From positions 1 through 10,091 of the forward strand of contig DATACZ010000082.1 in assembly GCA_036258795.1 (NCBI GenBank): a stretch of 10,091 bases of DNA. Direction: 5' to 3'. The notes beneath the pieces are model-generated. The model worked only from the letters and a program-made list of their open reading frames with translations. It made no database searches and had not been told where the DNA came from. This document shows positions 1-6,962 of the stretch, piece after piece; position 1 is the first letter of the stretch; every line of letters starts with the position of its first letter. The position numbers and the translations under genes were made by a program. This DNA comes from DATACZ01 sp036258795 (GTDB taxonomy: Bacteria; Actinomycetota; CADDZG01; JAHWKV01).

Positions 1-2
1 AG

Positions 3-224
3 GACGAGGCGCTAAGCAATCTGGTAAATGGCCGGATAAAGCAGCTTATCGACGGACTGACACCGGATCAGCGAGAGGTGCTCCTGCTCCGAATTATGGG
101 CGGGCTGACCTTGGCTGAGGTAGCCAGAGTTGTGGGGAAGAACCTTGCCTCGGTCAAGGCTCTTCAGAGAAGGGGGCTGGCGTCTTTAAGGAATGAAATC
201 TCCTCCAGAGCAGTGGCCGTTTGA
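3..224 (+). CDS. RNA polymerase sigma factor, sigma-70/ECF type, C-terminal part (5' truncated by window edge)
   Basis: Only the last 73 codons are in the window, read in frame from base 3 to TGA at 222-224. The fragment is a sigma region 4. It has the 'LTPDQREVLLLR' lead-in, then 'GGLTLAEVARVVGKN' as the first helix and turn, and 'ASVKALQRRGLASLR' as the recognition helix that contacts the -35 element. The pattern T-x-D-Q-R-E-V-L-x-L-R ... A-E-V-A ... G ... V-K-x-L-Q-R-R-x-L-x-x-L-R is typical of ECF and other group 4 sigma factors. The gene directly downstream on the same strand codes for a single-pass membrane protein, the usual place for a cognate anti-sigma factor, so this is probably an envelope or stress-responsive regulator. 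Region 2 is outside the window, so the ECF subgroup cannot be named. Confidence 0.9.
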   Translation, partial: DEALSNLVNGRIKQLIDGLTPDQREVLLLRIMGGLTLAEVARVVGKNLASVKALQRRGLASLRNEISSRAVAV

Positions 225-286
225 TGTCGGAGAAAGGGGCAGTGATCAATGCCGAAGTCACCGTCTTCAACCCCGTATCCAATTGA
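224..286 (+). CDS. Possible 20-codon leader ORF between sigma factor and membrane partner (tentative)
   Basis: The sigma-factor stop overlaps an ATG as TGATG (222-226). From there an open frame of 20 codons, beginning MSEKGAVINAEV, runs to TGA at 284-286. Its third codon positions are mostly G or C, like the neighbouring genes. There is no clear Shine-Dalgarno sequence, so translation would depend on coupling to the sigma gene. No family is recognised. An ORF this short can arise by chance, so it is listed only as a possible coupled leader peptide. Confidence 0.2.
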   Translation: MSEKGAVINAEVTVFNPVSN

Positions 287-289
287 TGT

Positions 290-296
290 GAGGGGG
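290..296 (+). promoter_or_regulatory. Likely ribosome binding site of the sigma-associated membrane protein
   Basis: GAGGGGG is the only purine-rich Shine-Dalgarno-like stretch before the gene. It lies 16 nt from the ATG at 313, which is long, but 7 nt from an in-frame CTG at 304 that would add three residues. An in-frame TGA at 289-291 rules out any start further upstream. The ATG is the conventional choice, but the spacing makes the CTG a real alternative. Confidence 0.45.
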
Positions 297-312
297 CGTT
301 TACCTGACCGAG

Positions 313-1215
313 ATGAAGAACTTTAGGGAGCTCACCGACGTTGAGTTTGACCGCCTGGTCGAAGGCGTTGGCCCGGCTTGGGATCCCGCGCTCGGAGAGC
401 TCAATACATTCGTCCAGGATGTCCGAGCTGCATACCTAAGGCCAATGAGCCGGGAAGCCGAGATGGGCCACATCGCGGCAATGGTCAAGGAGGCCGGATC
501 CGGCACATGGCGGGCCTCCCTTGCCAGACAGCTCGAGGGCCTGAAGGCTTCCTTGGGTCCTTTCTTCAGGACTCCTTCCGTCCGGATGCGAAGGATCCTG
601 CTCGCAAATCTGGTTGGCTCTGCGCTGGGCAAGGCGGTTCTGGTGCTGACCGCGGCGGCAGCGACGACGACCGGACTGGCTGCCACCGGATCGCTTCCTC
701 CACCAATTCAGGCCGTTGTCGTCAGCGCCGCACACAACCTGGGAATATCATCACCACCGCCGGCGCCCGCCACTCCTCCGCGCCCGGTCCTACAGCCGCC
801 CCCCAAACCGGCTGCCGAAGTCCCGGTCCCAGAACCGGCCCCCCCTGTCATAACCCCCGAGGCCGCATTGCCTCCTGCACCCGAGGCGGCATCTCACCCG
901 CCAAGCTCGGCGCGGGCCCCTAGCGCCACGGATGGAGCCGCTAGAAGCGGTGCGGGCCTTATGAAGTCCGGATCCGATGACAGAGCGCGTGGAGTTGACG
1001 AGACAAATTCAGGCTCTGGTCCTTCCAGAGACAACGGCGCTTACGACTGGTGGAGTCAGAATCAAGATGATCAAGACGAGGGCCACCCGGGTCCCGGACA
1101 AGGCTCAGCACAACACAAAGACGAGCCGGGCGCGAACAGCTGGGGCTCTTGGAGCTGGTACTCCCAGGACTGGTGGAACAGCTGGCAGGGCTCTTCGGGT
1201 CAAGGCCGGCGATAA
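313..1215 (+). CDS. Single-pass membrane protein, putative anti-sigma/sigma-partner protein with Pro-rich stalk and Trp-rich tail
   Basis: 300 residues in four zones. Residues 1-90 are a charged, probably cytoplasmic region. Residues about 95-126 (LLANLVGSALGKAVLVLTAA...) form a membrane helix preceded by the basic run RMRR. Residues about 147-200 are a Pro/Ala-rich stalk. The hydrophilic C-terminus is rich in Ser, Gly, Gln, Asp and Trp, with eight Trp between 246 and 291. The gene follows the sigma factor by 88 bp on the same strand, and the topology (N-in, exposed C-terminus) fits an anti-sigma factor or membrane regulator. I see no zinc-binding H-x3-C-x2-C anti-sigma motif and cannot assign a known anti-sigma family, so the function rests on position and topology. 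The amphipathic stretch just after the helix (LPPPIQAVVVSAAHNLGI) resembles, from memory, unnamed actinobacterial proteins beside sigma genes. The stop lies 5 bp from the convergent aceE stop. Start: ATG 313, with CTG 304 possible. Confidence 0.75.
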   Translation: MKNFRELTDVEFDRLVEGVGPAWDPALGELNTFVQDVRAAYLRPMSREAEMGHIAAMVKEAGSGTWRASLARQLEGLKASLGPFFRTPSVRMRRILLANLVGSALGKAVLVLTAAAATTTGLAATGSLPPPIQAVVVSAAHNLGISSPPPAPATPPRPVLQPPPKPAAEVPVPEPAPPVITPEAALPPAPEAASHPPSSARAPSATDGAARSGAGLMKSGSDDRARGVDETNSGSGPSRDNGAYDWWSQNQDDQDEGHPGPGQGSAQHKDEPGANSWGSWSWYSQDWWNSWQGSSGQGRR

Positions 1216-1220
1216 GAAAG

Positions 1221-3914
1221 TCAGCTCAGGAAAGGATCCGGCCTCTCAGCGTCTATCCCGTACTTTTCTATCGCAGTTAAGACCGCCTCCGGCTTGACTT
1301 CGCCGGCCTGAGCGAGTGCGCCAAGGGTAGCTACGACAATGTGCTCGGCATCGACCTCGAAGTGACGGCGTAGGTTGCCGCGCGTATCGCTGCGGCCGAA
1401 TCCGTCGGTGCCGAGCGATACGTAAGGCCCCCTGACCCAGCGGGCGATCTGGTCCGGCACTGCCTTGATCCAGTCAGTCGCGGCGACCACGGGTCCCTCG
1501 GAGCCGTTGAGCGAGGTCTCGATGTAGGACTGCTCCGGAGGCTTGTCCGGATTCAGCCTGTTCCTCCGTTCGGTACCGAGGGCATTCTCTCTTAGCAACT
1601 TGTAGCTCGTGCCGCTCCACACGTCGGCGGCGACGTCATGCTCATCCTGCAGCATCTGCTGGGCCCTCAGCACCTGCGTTGCCAGGATGGGTCCGCTGCC
1701 GATTAGTTGAGCTCGATGCTTTGCTTCCCGGCCGGCGGGGCGAAACCGGTACAGGCCCTTCAGGATGCCCTCATCCACTCCCTCCGGCTTGGCCGGCATC
1801 ACATAGTTTTCGTTGTACAGCGTCAGGTAGTAGAAGATGTCCTCACTACCCGAGATCATCCTTTCCAGTCCGTTGCGGATGATGTGCGCAGTCTCATACG
1901 CAAAGGCTGGATCGTAGGTGAGGCAATTGGGATTGGCGCTGGAAAGCAGGAGTGAGTGTCCGTCGGCGTGCTGCAGGCCCTCGCCGTTCAGGGTGGTCCT
2001 GCCGGCGGTGCAACCCAGCAGGAACCCCCGCCCCCTGGCATCACCAAAAGCCCAGATGAGGTCCCCGATCCGCTGCCACCCGAACATCGAGTAGAAGAGG
2101 AAGAAGGGAATCATGTGCTCTCCCTGAGTGGCATAGGAGGTTCCGGCAGCCGTGAAGCTTCCCATGCTGCCGGCCTCGGTGATCCCCTCCTCAAGGATCT
2201 GGCCCTTCCTGTCTTCGAGGTACGAGAGCAGCATGTTGTAGTCGACCGGTTCGTACAGCTGGCCAACCGAGGAGTAGATCTTGAACTCGTTAAACAGGGA
2301 CTCCAGCCCGAACGTGCGTCCTTCGTCTGGAATGATCGGCACCACCCGTTCGCCGACGTATTTGTCCTTCATGAGATCCTTCAACAACCCGATGAAAGCC
2401 ATCGTGGTCGAGACCTCTCGCTCCGACTCTTCAGTTCCGGAGTCAAACTCCTGGTAGATCTTGTCGCCCGGAAGGACCAGTGGTTTTGGCTTCACTCGGC
2501 GCTCGGGGATAAAGCCCCCCAGCACCTCCCTCCGGAACCTCACGTACTGAGCCTCATCTGAGTTCTCGCCGGGGTGGAAGAACGGAGGCTCCGCCCCGGA
2601 GAGTTTCTTATCCGAGATCTCGATGTTCAGCAGCTCGGCCAGAGCCTTGAACTCCTGCTCGGTCATCTTCTTGATCTGATGAGCAGCGTTGCGCGCTTCG
2701 AAGTTCTTCCCAAGGGCCCATCCCTTAACGGTCTTTGCGAGGATTACGACCGGCTTCCCCCTTACCTCGGTGGCGGCCTGGTAGGCCGCGTAGACCTTGC
2801 GGTAATCGTGCCCGCCCCGCTTCAGCCTCCACAGGTCGTCGTCGGATAGGTGCTGGACCATCTTTAGAAGGCGGGGATCCGACCCGAAGAAGTGCTTGCG
2901 GATGTAATCCCCGGATTCGATCGAGTACCGCTGAAACTCTCCATCGGGAGTGGTGTTCATCTTGTTGATCAGAACACCGTCGGCGTCCCGGGCCAGCAGG
3001 TCATCCCACTCCCGGCCCCAGACCACCTTGATCACGTGCCAGCCCGCTCCTCTGAATAAACCCTCCAGCTCTTGGATGATCTTGCCGTTGCCCCGGACCG
3101 GGCCATCGAGACGCTGAAGGTTGCAGTTGATAACGAAGATCAGGTTGTCTAGGGGCTCGTTGGCTGCCAGGTGGAGAGCTCCGGCGCTCTCCGGCTCGTC
3201 CATCTCCCCATCACCAAGAAACGCCCACACCTTCTGCTCGGATGTGTTCTTGATGCCCCGATCGTGAAGATAACGGTTGAATCGGGCCTGGTAGATGGCG
3301 CTTATCGGAGCGAGCCCCATGGACACCGACGGAAACTCCCAGAAATTCGGCATCAGTCGGGGGTGAGGGTAAGAGGAGAGCCCCCCCTTCCAGGCTGCCT
3401 CACGGCGGAAGTGCTCGAGCTGCTGCTCCGTGATCCTGCCCTCCAGGTAACCCCGTGCGTAGATTCCCGGCGCCGCATGCCCCTGAATCCAAACCTGGTC
3501 CCCCCCGCCGGGATGGCTCTTACCTCGGAAGAAGTGGTTGAACCCCACCTCGTAAAGGCCCGCGGCGGAAGCATAGGTGGCCAGGTGTCCACCGATACCG
3601 ACGTGAAGTTTGTTCGCTCGAAGAACCATTACCGCGGCGTTCCAGCGGATGAGCTGGCGGATCCTGAACTCCAGCTTCTCGTCGCCCGGATAGTAGGGTT
3701 CGTGTTCCGGCGAGATCGTGTTGATGTAGTCGGTATGAACCATCGGTGCCAGGGGAACCTGCTTCTGCCGGGCATGGACGAACACCCGGTGCAACAAATA
3801 GCGGGCCCGAGACCTTCCATGAGTGTCGATCACATCCGTGATCGCCTCTAGCCACTCCCTGGTTTCGTCCGGGTAAGGGTCCGGGAGGTGCGCCTGGGAG
3901 AAGTCATAAGCCAT
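1221..3914 (-). CDS. aceE: Pyruvate dehydrogenase E1 component, homodimeric AceE type
   Basis: 897 residues, close to the 887 of E. coli AceE. The enzyme carries out thiamine-diphosphate-dependent decarboxylation of pyruvate and reductive acetylation of the E2 lipoyl group, feeding acetyl-CoA to the TCA cycle in the cytoplasm. The ThDP/Mg motif is clear: GDGEMDEPES at 234-243, then NCNLQRLDGPVRGN at 263-276. Other AceE landmarks are GGHLATYAS (H110), the IQGHAAPG loop (H145), NAAHQIKKM (H411), DEGRTFG with the likely catalytic Glu531, IPFFLFYSMFGWQRIGD near 602-618 and GFGRSDTR near 838-845. The start ATG has an AGGTGA Shine-Dalgarno 6 nt upstream. It lies 44 bp downstream of lpd, probably in the same transcript. 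No E2 gene is adjacent, as in other actinobacteria. One small deviation is Gly532, where E. coli has Ala (DEARTFG). The assignment is secure. Confidence 0.98.
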   Translation of the reverse strand: MAYDFSQAHLPDPYPDETREWLEAITDVIDTHGRSRARYLLHRVFVHARQKQVPLAPMVHTDYINTISPEHEPYYPGDEKLEFRIRQLIRWNAAVMVLRANKLHVGIGGHLATYASAAGLYEVGFNHFFRGKSHPGGGDQVWIQGHAAPGIYARGYLEGRITEQQLEHFRREAAWKGGLSSYPHPRLMPNFWEFPSVSMGLAPISAIYQARFNRYLHDRGIKNTSEQKVWAFLGDGEMDEPESAGALHLAANEPLDNLIFVINCNLQRLDGPVRGNGKIIQELEGLFRGAGWHVIKVVWGREWDDLLARDADGVLINKMNTTPDGEFQRYSIESGDYIRKHFFGSDPRLLKMVQHLSDDDLWRLKRGGHDYRKVYAAYQAATEVRGKPVVILAKTVKGWALGKNFEARNAAHQIKKMTEQEFKALAELLNIEISDKKLSGAEPPFFHPGENSDEAQYVRFRREVLGGFIPERRVKPKPLVLPGDKIYQEFDSGTEESEREVSTTMAFIGLLKDLMKDKYVGERVVPIIPDEGRTFGLESLFNEFKIYSSVGQLYEPVDYNMLLSYLEDRKGQILEEGITEAGSMGSFTAAGTSYATQGEHMIPFFLFYSMFGWQRIGDLIWAFGDARGRGFLLGCTAGRTTLNGEGLQHADGHSLLLSSANPNCLTYDPAFAYETAHIIRNGLERMISGSEDIFYYLTLYNENYVMPAKPEGVDEGILKGLYRFRPAGREAKHRAQLIGSGPILATQVLRAQQMLQDEHDVAADVWSGTSYKLLRENALGTERRNRLNPDKPPEQSYIETSLNGSEGPVVAATDWIKAVPDQIARWVRGPYVSLGTDGFGRSDTRGNLRRHFEVDAEHIVVATLGALAQAGEVKPEAVLTAIEKYGIDAERPDPFLS

Positions 3915-3920
3915 CGCTGA

Positions 3921-3926
3921 TCACCT
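3921..3926 (-). promoter_or_regulatory. Ribosome binding site of aceE
   Basis: On the minus strand AGGTGA precedes the aceE ATG by 6 nt, an ideal spacing. It confirms the 897-residue start. The rest of the 44-bp spacer (3915-3958) shows no obvious terminator, so read-through from lpd into aceE is expected. Confidence 0.75.
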
Positions 3927-3958
3927 GACCTTGTCGATCGAGAGACGAAGTTATCAAT

Positions 3959-5371
3959 TTACGTACCGTGAAGCGGCTTGCCCGCCAGCGAAAGCATGTT
4001 CTCGCCGATCGCCTCGGACAGGGTCGGGTGGGGGTGAACAAGAGCCGCCACCTCTTTCGGATAAGCCTCCCAGTTCGTTATCAGCTGCGCTTCGGCGATG
4101 AGCTCGGTGACCCGCGGGCCGACCATGTGCACTCCCAGGACCCTCCCATCGTTTTGAGCTACCACCTTGACGAAGCCTGCCACCTCCCCAAGGATCGAGG
4201 CCTTTGAAAAGCCGGCCCATCCGAGCTTGCTCACCTTTACGTCGTACCCCGCCTCCTTTGCCTGTCGCTCTGTCAACCCCACGGAGGCGATCTCAGGAAA
4301 GCTATAGATGGCTCGGGGAACGCCAAGGTAGTCAACGGGGAGGGCACCGTTCGACCCAGCGACCTGCTCCGCCACGTAGATTCCTTCGGCAAACGCCACG
4401 TGAGCCAGCTGGAAGTGCGGAAAGGGAAGATCCAGCTCCGGCTGGGTGATGAGATCTCCCACCGCCCACACTCCGTCAACTCCCGTCCGGCACTCAGCGT
4501 CAACTGCGACGAAACCTCGCTCCAGCTTGATCCCTGCCTCCTCGTAACCAAGGCCCTCCGATACGGCGCCCCGCCCGACCGCCACAAGGCAACGCTCGGC
4601 CTCAACTGTCTCCATTTTGCCGTCACCGGACTCGAACGACACGGCAGCGGCTCCACTCTGGGATCGAGTAGCCTCGGTCACCTTTACGCCGGTGACGCTC
4701 CGTATGCCCCTTTTCCTGAACTGCCTCTCGAGCTCCTTCGAGACATCTTCGTCCTCACCTGGAGCCAGCCGGGGAATGGCCTCCAGGATGGTCACCTCCG
4801 ACCCATACGAGCGGAAGGCGCTCGCAAACTCCAGCCCGACGGCACCGGCCCCGATCACGATCACCGAGGCCGGAAGCGCATCGAGCACCAGGGCATGGTC
4901 CGAGGTGATGAAGGTTTCCCCATCGATCTCGATGAAGGGCAAGGACCGGGCGTATGAGCCCGTCGCCAGGATCACCGCCCCCGCCTCAACAGGCTCCCCT
5001 CCCTCCACCTCAATCCTTCCGGGGGAGGCGAGGCGGCCGGAGCCTTCAACCAGATTGATTCCTCGGGCTTTGATGAGGCCCGTAAGGCCTCGGAAGTGCT
5101 TGGCGACGACTGAGTCCTTGTAGGAGAGCACCTTGCCCCAGTCCAGCTTTGGCTCCCCGGCGAGGACCCCGAAGTTGCCGGCCTTGTGAAAGCTCTCCAT
5201 GAGGTCCGCGGTATGCAGGAGCGCTTTAGTTGGGACGCAGCCGACGTGCAGGCAGGTCCCGCCCACCTTCTCTTGCTCGACCAGAGTTACGGACAGGCCT
5301 AGCTGAGCGCCGCGCAGCGCCGCGGCGTAGCCGCCGTTTCCTCCGCCGAGCACAGCGAGATCGCACTCCAT
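3959..5371 (-). CDS. lpd: Dihydrolipoamide dehydrogenase (E3)
   Basis: 470 residues, the usual length for this flavoprotein disulfide reductase. It reoxidises the dihydrolipoyl groups of 2-oxoacid dehydrogenase complexes with NAD+. The FAD-binding GGGNGG motif is at 9-14. The redox-active disulfide Cys40/Cys45 lies in GGTCLHVGCVPTK, and the NAD-binding motif IGAGAVGLEFA is near 173-183. The second FAD motif VWAVGDL is at 301-307. The C-terminal dimer-interface dyad His448/Glu453 is in HPHPTLSE. It precedes aceE by 44 bp, so it very likely serves the pyruvate dehydrogenase complex, and could also serve 2-oxoglutarate dehydrogenase or the glycine cleavage system. The stated ATG gives the normal N-terminus (MECDLAVLGGG), but it has no clear Shine-Dalgarno. 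A short hairpin lies just upstream. Mercuric and glutathione reductases are less likely given the CLHVGC spacing and the aceE context. Confidence 0.96.
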   Translation of the reverse strand: MECDLAVLGGGNGGYAAALRGAQLGLSVTLVEQEKVGGTCLHVGCVPTKALLHTADLMESFHKAGNFGVLAGEPKLDWGKVLSYKDSVVAKHFRGLTGLIKARGINLVEGSGRLASPGRIEVEGGEPVEAGAVILATGSYARSLPFIEIDGETFITSDHALVLDALPASVIVIGAGAVGLEFASAFRSYGSEVTILEAIPRLAPGEDEDVSKELERQFRKRGIRSVTGVKVTEATRSQSGAAAVSFESGDGKMETVEAERCLVAVGRGAVSEGLGYEEAGIKLERGFVAVDAECRTGVDGVWAVGDLITQPELDLPFPHFQLAHVAFAEGIYVAEQVAGSNGALPVDYLGVPRAIYSFPEIASVGLTERQAKEAGYDVKVSKLGWAGFSKASILGEVAGFVKVVAQNDGRVLGVHMVGPRVTELIAEAQLITNWEAYPKEVAALVHPHPTLSEAIGENMLSLAGKPLHGT

Positions 5372-5403
5372 GACGAGGGCGAGTTTATCTCTCAGGCGGG
5401 GCG

Positions 5404-5424
5404 AGCAACGGAACGATCGTTGCT
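5404..5424. terminator. 7-bp inverted repeat between the molybdoenzyme gene and lpd (terminator-like or operator)
   Basis: AGCAACG (5404-5410) and CGTTGCT (5418-5424) form a perfect 7-bp stem with a 7-nt loop. The loop edge contains a competing 10-bp palindrome, AACGATCGTT (5412-5421). In the minus-strand transcript it starts 5 nt after the molybdoenzyme stop and ends 32 nt before the lpd start. No T-run follows it, so it is not a canonical intrinsic terminator. It could be an attenuating or processing hairpin, or an operator upstream of lpd-aceE. Confidence 0.4.
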
Positions 5425-5429
5425 AGGCC

Positions 5430-6962
5430 TTAAATGACCTCGACATCGATTACGTGATATCCGGAGGCGCCGTCGGGGTGGGGAGGGGAGGTCTGGGAGG
5501 TCTGTACGTTGCCGGTCTTGTCGACCGCCCGCACCATGATCCGTCTTCCCTTACTTCCGGGGGGAAGGCTGACCGCCCACAGGCGCCAGGCAAGCGGCGA
5601 AAGCTCCCGTTTCAACTGCGCCGGCTGCCAGGTGGCCCCACGGTCCGTGGAAACCTCCACCCGCTCCACCCCCCTGTCTCCGGCCCAGGCCACTCCGGCA
5701 ATCGTCGACCCTTCGCTTACTGTTGCGCCATTCCCGGGCACATCGATCCGTGACTCCGTCTTGATTCGAGCTTCGTCGCTCCAGCCCCTCATCATCCAGT
5801 AGCCCTGGTAGTCGGTGGCCACGGCCTCTATCTCGGTTACCCACTTGACGTTTTTCATGCCGTAGATACCTGGAACGATCACACGGACTGGAAAGCCATG
5901 CTCCTTCGGGAGGGCTACCCCATTCATTCCGAAGACCAGCAAAGTCGTCGGCTCGAGGGCCTTTTCCAGCGGGATGGAGTCCGAGTAACCCTCGGCAGCC
6001 CGGAACACGATATCGACCACTCCTCCCTGCAGGCCCCCTTTTTCAAGAACATCGCGAAGGCGCACTCCCCTCCAGACGGCTGTCGAGATCAGGTCCCCTC
6101 CCACCTCGTTTGATATGCACGTAAGGGTGTGCGCCATCTCCACGACCTCGAAGCTCTCCTGAAGTCCCATGAAGCTCAATTCCAAGGGCCTGTTCACCAA
6201 CCCGTGCACCTTGAGGCGCCACCGGTCACCATCCACCATCGGCTTCACAACGTTTATGTCGACGTTGTAGAAGTCCTCGTTGCTGGTGATCTCCTGAGCT
6301 TGTCCCGCTGTCGACGGGAAATCGGTGTCATCGGCCGGTGGTACCCATGGTCTTGCCGCAGGAGCGATGTTCGCAGCCTTCTGAGAACGCAGAAGGGGGC
6401 GGGCAAACAAGGCCGCCCCCCCGACCAGTGCGCCTACCCAGACCAATCGGGCCAGGAAGCCGCGGCGTGAAGTGCCGTGTGGGGATTTGATCTCTTCGTG
6501 AAGGCCAGGGGCCTCTCCAAATGCTTCGCGCAGCGAAACCTGTCCCGCCACCCGGGCAAAGAGGTAAGCGGCCAGTACATAGAAGATGACGGGGGTAAGC
6601 GCCGTAGCCCCTACCGTTCCGAGGTTCAGGGCAAATGCAGCCACGAATAGCGCCACTCCAGCCGTAAGTGCCCGACGCGCGCGACGCTCGTCCTCGCGCG
6701 CCGACCCAATCCACAGACCAAGCAATCCCCCCAGCAAGACCGTGCTCAGGTTCACTCCCACCGAGAGCCCTCGAATAGCGGCGTGTCCCAGCCGCACGAT
6801 CATAAAAGTGGCGAAATCGCCTGGGGCGGCGGAAATAAGGAAGGACGCCACGCGAGCGGGCGGGTACGAGACCAGGGGGAACAGGCTCTGAGCCAGGTAG
6901 ATGAAGACCAGCGCCAGCCCCATGGCGCCGGATCCCCGGGCGAAGTGCGACCGTTTGCTCAC
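5430..6962 (-). CDS. Membrane-anchored sulfite-oxidase-family molybdopterin oxidoreductase with internal Tat motif
   Basis: 510 residues with GTG start. The N-terminal part has membrane helices at about 12-31, 73-88, 98-115 and 119-139. A cytoplasmic loop carries SRRGFLARL (165-173), a twin-arginine motif running straight into a fifth helix (about 171-189). The rest is a sulfite-oxidase-fold molybdenum-cofactor domain (about 220-390). Cys282 in LTCISNEVGG is the expected Mo ligand. Then comes the sequence GYWMMRGWSDEARIKTESRID and a C-terminal Mo-co dimerisation domain (about 395-510). The positive-inside rule fits (KRSHFAR at the N-terminus, REDERRARR at 89-97), giving N-in, five helices and an extracytoplasmic catalytic domain. 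No heme or cytochrome b5 domain is present. The substrate is unknown; sulfite or S-/N-oxides are possible from the family. The GTG abuts the TAA of the upstream ygfZ-like gene with no gap, indicating translational coupling. The exact start is moderately certain; Met14 is an alternative. Confidence 0.92.
   Translation of the reverse strand: MSKRSHFARGSGAMGLALVFIYLAQSLFPLVSYPPARVASFLISAAPGDFATFMIVRLGHAAIRGLSVGVNLSTVLLGGLLGLWIGSAREDERRARRALTAGVALFVAAFALNLGTVGATALTPVIFYVLAAYLFARVAGQVSLREAFGEAPGLHEEIKSPHGTSRRGFLARLVWVGALVGGAALFARPLLRSQKAANIAPAARPWVPPADDTDFPSTAGQAQEITSNEDFYNVDINVVKPMVDGDRWRLKVHGLVNRPLELSFMGLQESFEVVEMAHTLTCISNEVGGDLISTAVWRGVRLRDVLEKGGLQGGVVDIVFRAAEGYSDSIPLEKALEPTTLLVFGMNGVALPKEHGFPVRVIVPGIYGMKNVKWVTEIEAVATDYQGYWMMRGWSDEARIKTESRIDVPGNGATVSEGSTIAGVAWAGDRGVERVEVSTDRGATWQPAQLKRELSPLAWRLWAVSLPPGSKGRRIMVRAVDKTGNVQTSQTSPPHPDGASGYHVIDVEVI

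Noticed and set aside
977..1297. A 106-codon + strand frame overlapping the end of the sigma-partner gene and aceE
   Set aside because: It is out of frame with the partner gene, is Arg/Thr-rich without domain content, and runs into aceE antisense.
1956..2561. A 201-codon open frame on the + strand opposite aceE
   Set aside because: It lies wholly antisense to the well-supported aceE gene, has no recognisable domain, and long antisense frames are expected in GC-rich coding DNA.
3171..3851. A 226-codon open frame on the + strand opposite the 5' part of aceE
   Set aside because: Antisense shadow of conserved aceE codons, including those around the ThDP motif; no protein family recognised.
3934..3941. 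Palindrome TCGATCGA in the lpd-aceE spacer, sharing a CGATCG core with 5412-5421, as a common operator
   Set aside because: CGATCG also occurs inside aceE and lpd coding sequence in this window, so the shared core is not specific.
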